From Gammaproteobacteria bacterium (GTDB lineage: Bacteria > Pseudomonadota > Gammaproteobacteria > Acidiferrobacterales > Acidiferrobacteraceae): a stretch of DNA of 15,399 nucleotides. Under the pieces are notes generated by a model, which was not told the origin of the DNA, ran no database searches, and was given only the letters and a program-made list of their open reading frames with translations. The stretch covers positions 1 to 15,399 of the forward strand of contig JAPTWT010000197.1 in the NCBI GenBank assembly GCA_028064935.1, read 5' to 3'. This document shows positions 1 through 7,232 of the stretch, piece after piece. The translations under genes were made by a program, and so were the position numbers. Position 1 is the stretch's first letter. Each line of letters begins with the position of its first letter.

Positions 1-249
1 CTGCCGGGCGACCTCCAGGGGATGATAGATGTAGGGTTCGCCGCTACGGCGTTTCTGGCCCTCGTGGGCCTCCGCGCCGAACAGATAGGCGCGATAGACC
101 ATGGCCACCTCCTCGCGCCCGAGGTAGCCATCGAGCAAGGCGAGCAGGTCGCTTATGTGAAACGAGACGGCGCCCGGAGCCGCGCCCTCAGGGGGCCGAA
201 TTTGCGGCGGCGTTGCCGCCTGTTCCGAGGGATAAAACGGCATCATCAT
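1..249 (-). CDS. spoT: Bifunctional (p)ppGpp synthetase/hydrolase SpoT/RelA, N-terminal fragment (cut by window edge)
   Basis: Reverse-strand reading gives about 83 residues, open to the window edge, ending in [20 protein letters not shown]. This is the start of the HD hydrolase domain of Rel/SpoT enzymes; the AHEGQ histidine is the first metal ligand of the family. The enzyme makes and breaks the stringent-response alarmone (p)ppGpp in the cytoplasm. The start is inferred: three consecutive ATG codons lie at 249-241 after a GGAG, and no other in-frame ATG occurs before the conserved region. Any of the three leaves the gene overlapping the rpoZ 3' end by about 56-62 bases, suggesting translational coupling. 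The gmk-rpoZ-spoT order is classic for gamma- and betaproteobacteria. Synthetase, TGS and ACT parts lie outside the window, so synthetic activity cannot be judged. Confidence 0.9.
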   Translation of the reverse strand, partial: MMMPFYPSEQAATPPQIRPPEGAAPGAVSFHISDLLALLDGYLGREEVAMVYRAYLFGAEAHEGQKRRSGEPYIYHPLEVARQ

Positions 250-469
250 CGGACTCCAGGCCCGCCTCCGGATTATCATCCAAAATGGCGCTGGTCACAT
301 AACCTTCGGCGATCTCGCGCAGGGCCAGAACCGTCGGCTTGTCGTTCTCACGTGGTACGCACGGCTCGGCGCCCAATGCCAGCTGGCGGGCCCGACGGGC
401 CGCCACCAACACCAGCTGAAAGCGGTTCTCGACGTGCTCCAGACAATCCTCAACGGTGATGCGAGCCAT
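188..469 (-). CDS. rpoZ: DNA-directed RNA polymerase omega subunit
   Basis: A 93-residue protein beginning [20 protein letters not shown], with the family hallmarks [11 protein letters not shown] (about residues 20-30), ENDKPTV and ALREIAEG. E. coli omega is 91 residues, so this is full length. Omega helps fold and assemble the beta-prime subunit and, in E. coli, forms part of a ppGpp binding site on RNA polymerase, which fits its position directly before spoT. The ATG at 469 is chosen over an in-frame ATG at 490 because it has a GAGGAG six bases upstream and gives the canonical N-terminus. The C-terminal tail (acidic [13 protein letters not shown], then a Gly/Ala/Asn-rich end) is variable in the family. 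It lies 44 bases after gmk, and its 3' end overlaps spoT. Confidence 0.97.
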   Translation of the reverse strand: MARITVEDCLEHVENRFQLVLVAARRARQLALGAEPCVPRENDKPTVLALREIAEGYVTSAILDDNPEAGLESDDDAVLSLGTGGNAAANSAP

Positions 470-513
470 AACACACTCCTCATAATCCAAGATAGGAAGT
501 CTAGCAAATCCGC

Positions 514-1140
514 TTATGCACCGGTAGGAGCGATCAGTCCGGGGTCGTAATGCAACGGTCGGCGCCGCCGGCCTTCGGCGATCAGCGTCTTCAGGTCGGC
601 GAGCGCCTCTTCGAACTCATCGTTCACGATAATGTGGTCGAACTCCCCGGCATGGGCGATCTCGGCTTGCGCCTGGGCCATACGCTGGGCGATCACCGCC
701 TCATCGTCCTGACCACGGCCGCGCAACCGCGCCTCGAGGGCCTGCAGCGACGGCGGCAGGATGAAGATCGCGAGCGCCTCGGGCCACAGCGCCTTGATGC
801 GCCGGGCGCCCTGCCAGTCGATGTCGAGGATCACATGCCGTCCTTCGCGCAACAGGGATTCGACGGCCGCGCGCGTCGTCCCATAGCGGTTTCCGAAGAC
901 CTGCGCATGCTCGAGAAAGGCCCCCTCGGCCACCAACCGCTCGAACGCCGCGGGGTCCACGAAATGGTAATGCACGCCATCTTGCTCGCCAGGACGCGCC
1001 GCCCTCGTGGTATGCGACACCGACACCGCGAAACGCGCATCGGCGGTCAGGGCCTTGGCAAGACTGCTCTTGCCGGCGCCGCTCGGGGCCGACAGGATGA
1101 CCAAGCGGGGATCGCTATTCAATGTTTTGCACCTGTTCAC
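514..1140 (-). CDS. gmk: Guanylate kinase
   Basis: Phosphorylates GMP (and dGMP) to the diphosphate with ATP, in the cytoplasm. The P-loop [10 protein letters not shown] lies near the N-terminus, followed by the GMP-binding segment [19 protein letters not shown], and later [12 protein letters not shown] and the lid region [17 protein letters not shown]. It reads as 208 aa from a GTG at 1140; an in-frame TTG at 1122 would give 202 aa and leaves about ten residues before the P-loop segment, closer to E. coli Gmk (207 aa). The start is therefore uncertain: AGG precedes the TTG, and only a weak GAG precedes the GTG. The GTG start overlaps the yicC stop by 26 bases and the TTG start by 8, so translation is probably coupled either way. 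Followed after 44 bases by rpoZ. Confidence 0.96.
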   Translation of the reverse strand: MNRCKTLNSDPRLVILSAPSGAGKSSLAKALTADARFAVSVSHTTRAARPGEQDGVHYHFVDPAAFERLVAEGAFLEHAQVFGNRYGTTRAAVESLLREGRHVILDIDWQGARRIKALWPEALAIFILPPSLQALEARLRGRGQDDEAVIAQRMAQAQAEIAHAGEFDHIIVNDEFEEALADLKTLIAEGRRRRPLHYDPGLIAPTGA

Positions 1141-1981
1141 GCATTTGCTCTATCAGCACCTTGAGACCGACGACGACACTCGAAACATGCGCCGACGAGG
1201 ACTTGGAGGCCACAGTGTTGGCCTCGCGATTGAGTTCCTGCATCAAGAAATCAAGCCTCCGGCCAACCGGTCCGCCCTCGGCGAGCGCCGCGCGTGCCTC
1301 GCCGATATGCACGGCAAGACGCTCCAGCTCCTCCCAGACATCCCCGCGCTGCGCCAAAAGCACCACCTCCTGCTCCAGGCGCGCGTCATCGAGCGGCGGG
1401 GCCAGCGCCTCCACGCGCGCGCGCAGCCGTTCGCGCAACGACTCCAGGCCCTTGGCCACCAGCCCGCGCAAGCGGCCGACCTCGGCGTCCATGAGGTCGA
1501 GCCTCTCGCGCAGGCCTTGCGCCAACCGTTCGCCTTCGCGCCGCCGATGCTCGATAAGGGCGGTCAGCGCGCGCTCGCAGGCCTCGCTGACCGGCCCGTC
1601 CAGGGCCGGCCCTGGGCGCGCTACCACCACCCCGGGCCAGCGCAACACATCGGCGACCGCAAGCGGGACGAGCGTGGCGTGGGCGGCACGCAGCGCCTCG
1701 GCAGCGCCCACGATCTCCGCCGCCAGACGCCGATCGACCATGACCGCGGCCTCGGTCACGCCCCGGCGCCACGCGACCTGGCAGTCGACCTTACCGCGCG
1801 CGAGTGCCCGCGAAAGGCGTTCGCGGACTAGGCCCTCGAGGGTATTCAGGCCATCCGGCAGGCGCACCGACACCTCCAGATAGCGATGGTTGACGGAGCG
1901 CAGCTCGCACACGACCTCACCCTGTTCGGCATGGACCTGGGCGCGCGCGAACGCGGTCATGCTTTTTACACAAACCGTCAT
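1115..1981 (-). CDS. yicC: YicC/YloC family endoribonuclease
   Basis: 288 residues from the ATG at 1981, matching E. coli YicC (287 aa). Family hallmarks: SMTAFARAQ at the N-terminus, ELRSVNHRYLEVSVRLP, RGKVDCQV, and the C-terminal DUF1732 signature FLMQELNREANT...SKS...[12 protein letters not shown]. YicC proteins are RNA-cleaving or RNA-decay factors; in E. coli, YicC is linked to degradation of the small RNA RyhB. An in-frame start further upstream (2065) adds an unconserved arginine-rich stretch, so 1981 is preferred; ATGs at 1990 and 1960 are alternatives and none has a strong ribosome-binding site. It heads the yicC-gmk-rpoZ-spoT run and is divergent from the kinase gene. In many genomes yicC is divergent from rph; here a kinase/phosphatase pair lies between them. 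Confidence 0.94.
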   Translation of the reverse strand: MTVCVKSMTAFARAQVHAEQGEVVCELRSVNHRYLEVSVRLPDGLNTLEGLVRERLSRALARGKVDCQVAWRRGVTEAAVMVDRRLAAEIVGAAEALRAAHATLVPLAVADVLRWPGVVVARPGPALDGPVSEACERALTALIEHRRREGERLAQGLRERLDLMDAEVGRLRGLVAKGLESLRERLRARVEALAPPLDDARLEQEVVLLAQRGDVWEELERLAVHIGEARAALAEGGPVGRRLDFLMQELNREANTVASKSSSAHVSSVVVGLKVLIEQMREQVQNIE

Positions 1982-2021
1982 GGCCGCCATACTAACCGAA
2001 ACCCGAAGGCGCCGGTACACC

Positions 2022-2060
2022 GCCGCCAAGCGGCAACGGGGCCCCGAAAGGACTCGGGGC
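2022..2060. other. Two hairpins in the yicC/kinase divergent region
   Basis: In the 122-base gap between yicC and the kinase gene, GCCGC (2022-2026) pairs with GCGGC (2030-2034). GCCCCGA (2041-2047) pairs perfectly with TCGGGGC (2054-2060) around a 6-base loop. On the plus strand a five-T run follows nine bases later (2069-2073). The second hairpin could be a leader structure, a weak terminator or a protein-binding palindrome. No regulator can be named. A possible -10 (TATTGT, 2088-2093) lies so close to the kinase ATG that a very short leader is possible, but no good -35 is visible. Confidence 0.35.
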
Positions 2061-2103
2061 GCCACAGCTTTTTGGTGCGTTTTCGGCTATTGTGTGGGGG
2101 TAC

Positions 2104-3045
2104 ATGCGTAAACAACCGACCCCTCTTGCCCAAGGCTATGTCCTGAAGGGCTACCGAATCGAAAAGACCCTCGGCGGAGGAGGCTTCAGCTCGGTCTATC
2201 TCGCGTCCGATCTCGCGTCCGGGGCCGAGGTGGTCATCAAGGAGTTCCTTCCGGTGACCCAGGCCTGGCGGACCCCGGACGGCCGGGTCGAGCCGCTCTC
2301 CGAGGAGACCGCGGGGCTTTTCGCCTCGGGCCTCAAACGGTTCTTCGACGAGGCCGCAGCACTCGCCAAGCTCCACCACCCTAACATCGTCCAGGTCACC
2401 AACTTCTTTCGCGCCCACAACACCGCCTACATGGTCATGCATTACGAAGTCGGCCGCGACCTGCGCTGGTACATCAAGCGTCACCCGGGGGGCTTGAGCG
2501 AGAAGTTCCTGCGCACCATGTTCCCGCCGCTGCTCATGGGCCTGGACGAACTTCACACCCGTGGGCTTTTGCACCTCGATATAAAGCCCGCCAACATCCT
2601 GCTGCGCCCGGGCGGCAACCCGCTGCTATTGGACTTCGGGGCCGCGCAAAGGACCCTGGAACGACCCGCCGGCCTGCGCACCCTGACCGCCGGATTCGCG
2701 CCCCTGGAGCAGCACACCAAGGGGCATATCGGTCCCTGGACCGACCTGTATGCGATCGGGGCCTCGATGTGGGCGTGCCTGAGCGGGCGCGCACCGCCAC
2801 CGGCCACGGCGCGCGCCACCAAGGACACCTTCAAGGGGGCGCGCGGTCGCTATGGCCGCCGATATTCGGCACAGATCCTGGAGGCCATAGACTGGTGCAT
2901 GCAGATGGACCAGCTGCAACGACCACAGAACGTCGGACAACTCTTGGCGTTTCTGAGCGAGACGCCGCGCCAGGAATCGGGCAATAGGGGTGATATCGGC
3001 CGGTGGTTCGACAGGTGGCCGTGGCCGCGACTGAAACGGTCGTAA
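2104..3045 (+). CDS. Hanks-type Ser/Thr protein kinase
   Basis: 313 residues, a complete single kinase domain. Visible motifs: glycine loop GGGGFSSVY (24-32), ATP-binding lysine in VVIKEFLP (K46), helix-C glutamate (E83), catalytic loop HLDIKPANILL (157-167, D159), LLLDFGAAQ (D177), and GFAPLEQ (197-203), the bacterial form of the APE motif, then WTDLYAIGAS. HLD replaces HRD, so it is a non-RD kinase, often not dependent on activation-loop phosphorylation. No membrane segment, PASTA or FHA domain, so it should be cytosolic; the tail is basic. The ATG at 2104 is preferred to an in-frame GTG at 2092, which lacks a ribosome-binding site, though GGGGG only three bases before the ATG is also poor. 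The PP2C phosphatase starts 38 bases downstream, so the two are probably co-transcribed opponents. Substrates are unknown. Confidence 0.93.
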   Translation: MRKQPTPLAQGYVLKGYRIEKTLGGGGFSSVYLASDLASGAEVVIKEFLPVTQAWRTPDGRVEPLSEETAGLFASGLKRFFDEAAALAKLHHPNIVQVTNFFRAHNTAYMVMHYEVGRDLRWYIKRHPGGLSEKFLRTMFPPLLMGLDELHTRGLLHLDIKPANILLRPGGNPLLLDFGAAQRTLERPAGLRTLTAGFAPLEQHTKGHIGPWTDLYAIGASMWACLSGRAPPPATARATKDTFKGARGRYGRRYSAQILEAIDWCMQMDQLQRPQNVGQLLAFLSETPRQESGNRGDIGRWFDRWPWPRLKRS

Positions 3046-3083
3046 CGGCAGGCGCCGGCCCGGGGTATGGGGAGAGGGCGGGT

Positions 3084-3962
3084 ATGAGATATGTCTGTAC
3101 GCAAGGCTCGCGACAGGGTGGCCGCGCCTATAATGAGGACCGCGTGGCGATCGCCGAGCGCGATGCCGCCGTACTCATGGTCCTGGGAGATGGCCTCGGG
3201 GGACACAAGGGCGGCGCGCTGGCCTCGGCGACCTTGTGTGAGGTCGCGGTGCGCGCCTTCCGCGCGGTGCGCTCGGCACGCGTCCAAGACCCATCCAACT
3301 TCCTGGCCTTCGTCCTGTTCCAGGCCCATCAGACCCTGAAGGGGCTTGGCCGGCGCCTCGACCCGCCCATAGAACCGCGCACGACCGCAGTCCTGGCCCT
3401 CGTGCAAGACGGCTGCGCCTACTGGGCGCACGTCGGCGATAGCCGCCTCTACCACCTCCGCAATGATGCCACGATCAACCGCACCCATGACGACACCATG
3501 ATCGAGACCTTTCGTGAACGCGGCATCCTAGACGAAGAGGAGTCGCGCGCGCATCCTGAGAAGAGCCGCCTGCTCGCCTGCCTGGGGGGCTGCGAGGAGC
3601 CGACCATCCACCTGGGCGCCGAGACCGCGCTCCATCCCGGCGACATGCTCCTGCTATGCAGCGACGGCGTATGGGAGGCGATGTCGGACCGCGAGATGGC
3701 CCGCGCGCTTGGCCATCCGGTGCTCGAAAACGGCCTCGCCGACCTCCTGCTGGCCGCCGAGAACCGTCGCCAGAAGGCCGCCGATAACATCAGCGCCGTG
3801 GCGCTCCGCTGGCAGGACCGCACAGGACGCCCCGCGGGACTTACCCCCCAGGCGCGGCAACTCACGGCGCGCGCCTTCTGGGAACAGGGACGCCGTCTCA
3901 TCGTCGGTCGCAAACTGGAGGAGATGCGCGGCGCGGCCAAGAAGACCTCCCCGAAGGACTAG
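3084..3962 (+). CDS. PP2C-family (PPM) protein serine/threonine phosphatase
   Basis: 292 residues with all the metal-binding PPM motifs: YNEDR (16-20, D19), GDGLGGHKGG (35-44, D36), RTTAVLAL, AHVGDSRLYHL, LLLCSDGVWEAMSD and the late DNISAVAL. This predicts a Mn/Mg-dependent phosphatase of phospho-Ser/Thr, cytosolic with no signal or membrane segment. A basic tail of about 40 residues (ending EEMRGAAKKTSPKD) follows the catalytic domain and has no function I can name. The ATG at 3084 has AGGG five bases upstream and gives a standard PPM N-terminus; a longer frame from 3003 overlaps the kinase end and adds unconserved residues. The kinase immediately before it is its likely functional partner. 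Rph follows after 90 bases. Confidence 0.94.
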   Translation: MRYVCTQGSRQGGRAYNEDRVAIAERDAAVLMVLGDGLGGHKGGALASATLCEVAVRAFRAVRSARVQDPSNFLAFVLFQAHQTLKGLGRRLDPPIEPRTTAVLALVQDGCAYWAHVGDSRLYHLRNDATINRTHDDTMIETFRERGILDEEESRAHPEKSRLLACLGGCEEPTIHLGAETALHPGDMLLLCSDGVWEAMSDREMARALGHPVLENGLADLLLAAENRRQKAADNISAVALRWQDRTGRPAGLTPQARQLTARAFWEQGRRLIVGRKLEEMRGAAKKTSPKD

Positions 3963-4013
3963 CCAACCGCATCAAACGACGGCGGCCCGCTGATGTCGAT
4001 GCGTCCTTTTTGT

Positions 4014-4019
4014 TAAACT
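4014..4019 (+). promoter_or_regulatory. Weak candidate -10 box before rph
   Basis: TAAACT, matching four of six positions of TATAAT, 33 bases before the rph ATG and just after a five-T run (4007-4011). The expected -35 position (around 3991, TGATGT) is a poor match. It could give rph its own promoter within the kinase-phosphatase-rph run, but the evidence is thin. Confidence 0.25.
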
Positions 4020-4052
4020 GGCGGCCGACACCCCCACGTTAAGGACATCCTC

Positions 4053-4775
4053 ATGAGACCAAGCGGACGCGCCGCCGATGCGCTACGCCCCATCAAGATC
4101 ACCCGTCAATTCACGCGCTACGCGGAAGGATCGGTGCTCATCGAGTTCGGTAACACGCGCGTCTTGTGCACAGCGAGCATAGACGAGAAGGTGCCGCCGT
4201 TTCTGAAAGGCCGCGGGCAAGGCTGGCTTACGGCCGAATACGGCATGCTGCCGCGCGCCACCGGCCAACGCACCCAGCGCGAGGCGGCGCGCGGCAAGCA
4301 GGACGGACGCACCGTGGAGATCCAGCGCCTCATCGGGCGCTCGCTGCGTGCCGCGCTCGACCTGAAGGCCCTGGGCGAACGCACGATCATGATCGACTGC
4401 GACGTCTTGCAGGCCGACGGGGGTACGCGCACGGCCTCGATCACCGGCGGTTACGTCGCGCTCGCCGACGCCATCCGCTTCCTTAAGTCCCATAAACTCC
4501 TGAAAGAAGACCCGTTGCGCCGTCAGGTGGCCTCGGTATCGGTCGGGATACATAACGGTACGCCGGTCGTCGACCTCGATTACGCCGAGGATTCGAACGC
4601 CGCGACCGACATGAACGTGGTCATGGACGATAGCGGCGGCTTCATCGAGCTCCAGGGGACCGCCGAGCGCGGCAGCTTCCGTTTCGAGGAGATGCTGGCC
4701 ATGACCGAGCTTGCCCGAAAGGGCATCCAGGAATTGCTCGAGGCCCAGCGCCAGGCCTTGGCCGGTGAGCCGTGA
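4053..4775 (+). CDS. rph: Ribonuclease PH
   Basis: 240 residues; E. coli-type RNase PH is about 238, so full length. It removes 3' nucleotides from tRNA precursors by phosphorolysis, as a hexameric ring. Visible: [13 protein letters not shown] at the N-terminus, [42 protein letters not shown] (with R86) and [12 protein letters not shown] (122-133, with R126). R86 and R126 fall at the positions described as phosphate-binding in the family. The ATG at 4053 has AAGGA seven bases upstream. The stop codon overlaps the rdgB start by four bases (GTGA). It follows the kinase/phosphatase pair by 90 bases and may share its transcript or use a weak internal promoter. Confidence 0.98.
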   Translation: MRPSGRAADALRPIKITRQFTRYAEGSVLIEFGNTRVLCTASIDEKVPPFLKGRGQGWLTAEYGMLPRATGQRTQREAARGKQDGRTVEIQRLIGRSLRAALDLKALGERTIMIDCDVLQADGGTRTASITGGYVALADAIRFLKSHKLLKEDPLRRQVASVSVGIHNGTPVVDLDYAEDSNAATDMNVVMDDSGGFIELQGTAERGSFRFEEMLAMTELARKGIQELLEAQRQALAGEP

Positions 4776-5365
4776 AGATCTGCTGCGCCACCCACAATGC
4801 CGGCAAGATCCGCGAGCTCTCGGGGGCCTTGGCGGAACACGGTATCACCCTGATCGCGCAGGACGCCTTCGGCGTGGCGCCGCCCGTCGAGGATGGCCTC
4901 ACCTTCGTGGAAAACGCCCTCATCAAGGCCCGCCATGCGGCGGCCGCGAGCGGGCTTCCGACGCTCGCCGATGATTCCGGGCTGGAGGTGGACGCCCTCG
5001 GCGGAGGTCCCGGCCTGCATTCGGCCCGGTTCGCCCATGCCGATGCCGACGACCGGCAAAACCGCGCGGCGCTGCTGGCGGCACTGGCCGGCGTACCGGA
5101 GAGCGGGCGCAGCGCACGCTTTTATTGCGTACTGGTCTACGTGCGCCATGCCCACGACCCCCGCCCGCTCATCGCCGACGGCCTGTGGGAAGGCCGCATC
5201 CTGACCGCCGAACGCGGCACCGGCGGCTTTGGCTACGACCCCCTGTTCTATGTGCCGACCCACGACTGTTCGGCAGCCGAGCTCGATGCGACCGAAAAGC
5301 AGGCGTTGAGTCATCGTGGACAGGCCTTGCGGGCCATGTCGCGGCTCCTTGGCGCCCACGCATGA
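4772..5365 (+). CDS. rdgB: RdgB/HAM1 family XTP/dITP pyrophosphatase
   Basis: 197 residues, the same length as E. coli RdgB. It hydrolyses non-canonical purine triphosphates (XTP, dITP, ITP) to monophosphate and pyrophosphate, keeping them out of DNA and RNA. Motifs: [14 protein letters not shown] at the N-terminus (nucleotide binding), [29 protein letters not shown] (65-78, with the catalytic acidic residues), [13 protein letters not shown] and C-terminal SHRGQAL. The start is GTG, whose bases overlap the rph stop (GTGA), and the gene ends in the same way on the hemW ATG; this gives translational coupling on both sides. Confidence 0.97.
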   Translation: MKICCATHNAGKIRELSGALAEHGITLIAQDAFGVAPPVEDGLTFVENALIKARHAAAASGLPTLADDSGLEVDALGGGPGLHSARFAHADADDRQNRAALLAALAGVPESGRSARFYCVLVYVRHAHDPRPLIADGLWEGRILTAERGTGGFGYDPLFYVPTHDCSAAELDATEKQALSHRGQALRAMSRLLGAHA

Positions 5366-6531
5366 CCACCGGGTCCCTACCGCCGCTTAGCCTCTACATC
5401 CATATCCCATGGTGCGTGGCCAAGTGCCCCTATTGCGATTTCCATTCGCTGGCGCGGCGCGGGCCGCTTCCCGAGGGACCCTACATACGCGCCCTGCTCG
5501 ACGATCTCGAACACAGTCGGGGGGGCTTGCCGGGGCGCGAGATCGGTACGATATTCTTCGGCGGGGGGACGCCCAGCCTGTTCTCGGGGTCGGCCATCGC
5601 CGAGATCCTGGAGGGGGTGAACCGGCGCATGGCGCTCGCCGCCGACTGTGAGATCACGCTCGAGGCCAACCCGGGCACCATCGACAGCAGCCGTTTTCGG
5701 GCCTTTCGCGAGGCCGGGGTGACACGCCTGTCGCTCGGTGTCCAAAGCCTCCACGACCCCTCCCTGCGCCGCCTCGGGCGCATCCATGACGCGCGCGAGG
5801 CCCATAACGCCATGGAGGCCGCCGCAGGCGCGGGCTTCCGGTCCTTCAACATCGACCTCATGTACGGCCTGCCGGATCAAACCGCGGCCCAGGCCCAGGC
5901 CGACGTTCGCGCGGTCCTGGCGGTGGACCCCCCGCACCTGTCGCTCTACGAGCTCACGATAGAGGCCCACACCGCGTTTGCCCACGACCCGCCGATACTG
6001 CCTTCGGAAGACGAGCGCATGGCCATCGAAGAGGCGGCAACGCAGACCGCAGGCAGCGCCGGATATGACCGTTACGAGGTGTCGGCCTACGCGCGCCCCG
6101 GATACCGCTGCGCGCATAACCTCAATTACTGGCGGTTTGGCGACTATCTGGGGATCGGCGCAGGCGCGCACAGCAAACTCACCGACGGACAAGGGGTGAC
6201 ACGCGTGGTACGGAATACCGATCCGGTCGGTTACATGGCAGGCCGTGATCGTATCGCCAGCCGGCGCCGGCTTGCACGCCGCGATATCGTCTTCGAGTTC
6301 CTCCTAAATGCCCTGCGCCTTAGCGAAGGATTCACGCAAGACGTGCTCCGGGACCGCACGGGATATGACTTCATGGACCTGGAATCCTTATGGGCGCCTG
6401 CCGTCGCCCGAGGCCTACTGGGGCGCGAGCACGACCGGATGTACGCCACGCCCCTGGGTCGGCGGTTTCTCGATGCGCTGCTCGCGGAGTTCCTCACCGC
6501 CACCGAAATCCTGCCCGCCGAGGCCTCATGA
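5362..6531 (+). CDS. hemW: Radical SAM heme chaperone HemW
   Basis: 389 residues. The radical SAM cluster motif is WCVAKCPYCDF, with cysteines 18, 22 and 25 (CxxxCxxC), preceded by LYIHIP and followed by IFFGGGTPSLF (64-74), EANPGT, GVQSLHDPSLRRLGR and DLMYGLPDQT. The C-terminal HemN-like domain has HNLNYWRFGDYLGIGAGAHS. The residue after the third cysteine is Asp in a CDFHS context; true coproporphyrinogen dehydrogenase HemN has an extra cysteine (CxxxCxxCxC). HemW is therefore the better call: a heme-binding protein thought to deliver heme to membrane enzymes, not an oxidative decarboxylase. The ATG at 5362 overlaps the rdgB stop (ATGA); a longer frame from 5125 lies inside rdgB and is rejected. 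The next gene, hemJ, overlaps its stop and also acts in heme synthesis. Confidence 0.96.
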   Translation: MTTGSLPPLSLYIHIPWCVAKCPYCDFHSLARRGPLPEGPYIRALLDDLEHSRGGLPGREIGTIFFGGGTPSLFSGSAIAEILEGVNRRMALAADCEITLEANPGTIDSSRFRAFREAGVTRLSLGVQSLHDPSLRRLGRIHDAREAHNAMEAAAGAGFRSFNIDLMYGLPDQTAAQAQADVRAVLAVDPPHLSLYELTIEAHTAFAHDPPILPSEDERMAIEEAATQTAGSAGYDRYEVSAYARPGYRCAHNLNYWRFGDYLGIGAGAHSKLTDGQGVTRVVRNTDPVGYMAGRDRIASRRRLARRDIVFEFLLNALRLSEGFTQDVLRDRTGYDFMDLESLWAPAVARGLLGREHDRMYATPLGRRFLDALLAEFLTATEILPAEAS

Positions 6532-6941
6532 TGCTGTGGATCAAGGCCTTCCATATCGTGTTCGTCATTACCTGGTTCGCGGGCCTCTTCTATCTCCCGC
6601 GCCTCTTCGTGTATCACAGCCTCACGGACGACGAGGCCGGGCAAGCGCGCTTTGTGGTCATGGAACGGAGGCTTTACCGGTTCACGACGCCGAGCGCGGT
6701 CCTGGCGGTGAGCCTTGGCCTGTGGCTGTGGCTGGGTTTTGGCTTTCGCGGCCTATGGATCGATATCAAGGTGGCGCTGGTGGCAGTGCTCGTCGCCTAT
6801 TACGTCTACCTGGGGCACCTATGCCGGGAACTGGCCGCGGGACGCAAACGCAGCACCACCTTCTACCGCGTGATCAACGAGGTCCCGGTATTGATTCTGA
6901 TCGCGATCGTGATCCTCGTGGTTGTCAAACCCCGCTTCTGA
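6528..6941 (+). CDS. hemJ: HemJ (UPF0093) protoporphyrinogen IX oxidase, inner-membrane
   Basis: 137 residues with about four hydrophobic segments (near 8-28, 52-70, 77-95 and 118-135). The N-terminal signature is KAFHIVFVITWFAGLFYLPR, containing the conserved His9 and Arg25 of the HemJ family, followed by LFVYH. HemJ oxidises protoporphyrinogen IX to protoporphyrin IX in the membrane, the penultimate step of heme synthesis. The ATG at 6528 overlaps the hemW stop (ATGA); the next codon is also ATG (6531), so either may be used. Being translationally coupled to hemW supports a heme-related role. The sequence is short and the family is mainly recognised by this signature, so the call rests on the N-terminus, length and context. 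Confidence 0.88.
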   Translation: MMLWIKAFHIVFVITWFAGLFYLPRLFVYHSLTDDEAGQARFVVMERRLYRFTTPSAVLAVSLGLWLWLGFGFRGLWIDIKVALVAVLVAYYVYLGHLCRELAAGRKRSTTFYRVINEVPVLILIAIVILVVVKPRF

Positions 6942-6943
6942 CA

Positions 6944-6985
6944 GCGCGACGGCGCCCCGGGCACCACACGCGCGGGCGCCGCGCG
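6944..6985. other. GC-rich hairpin just after hemJ
   Basis: CGCG (6945-6948) plus CGGCGCC (6950-6956) pair with GGCGCCG (6975-6981) and CGCG (6982-6985), with one bulged A and an 18-base loop. It begins three bases after the hemJ stop. No T-run follows on either strand, so it is not a standard intrinsic terminator; it may protect the 3' end or terminate weakly. The rest of 6942-7232, between convergent hemJ and the HD-GYP gene, has no gene I can support. Confidence 0.4.
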
Positions 6986-7147
6986 GGACACATGAACCCC
7001 GCGCACGCAACCCTCCCCCTTTGTCCCGAAAGAGGTGGTAAACGGTGCCCATACGGACACGCGATGTCGCGGGGGTGGTATTGACATAACCGTGCCTCGG
7101 GAACCGGCGGAGGCCGACTGTCAACACGCGTTCGCGCGTATCGGTGC

Positions 7148-7205
7148 GGGCCCTCGAAACCGCTGATGGGTCTCGGTTGATGGCAAAAGATGAGAGCGAG
7201 GGCCC
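7148..7205. other. Inverted repeat downstream of the HD-GYP gene
   Basis: GGGCCCTCG (7148-7156) is the exact reverse complement of CGAGGGCCC (7197-7205), with a 40-base loop. The loop contains a second stem, AACCG (7158-7162) with CGGTT (7174-7178). A small hairpin, ACGCG/CGCGT around TTCG (7126-7139), lies just to its left. It sits between two convergent genes and could act as a bidirectional terminator without a T-run, or as a structured 3' element. Neither is demonstrated by the sequence. Confidence 0.35.
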
Positions 7206-7232
7206 TCATCAAGGGGCGCTTGAACGGGTGCG

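Noticed and set aside
1007..1831. Long plus-strand open frame opposite gmk and yicC (274 codons)
   Set aside because: It is antisense to a well-conserved yicC; composition is Arg/Pro/His-rich and no family is recognisable. Typical shadow frame of GC-rich DNA.
3992..4011. Intrinsic terminator between the phosphatase gene and rph
   Set aside because: The five-T run is preceded only by a 4-bp stem containing a G-U pair; too weak to call.
4580..6192. Minus-strand open frames opposite rph, rdgB and hemW (259 and 271 codons)
   Set aside because: The plus-strand genes carry clear family motifs across their whole length; the reverse frames show none.
5362..6531. Oxygen-independent coproporphyrinogen III oxidase HemN
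   Set aside because: The CxxxCxxC motif lacks HemN's additional cysteine, and CPYCDF plus the length and rdgB linkage fit HemW.
7081..7086. Perfect TTGACA -35 box
   Set aside because: No -10-like hexamer lies 16-18 bases downstream (the region is GC-rich) and no gene follows on the plus strand. The reverse-strand TTGACA at 7124-7119 also lacks a -10.
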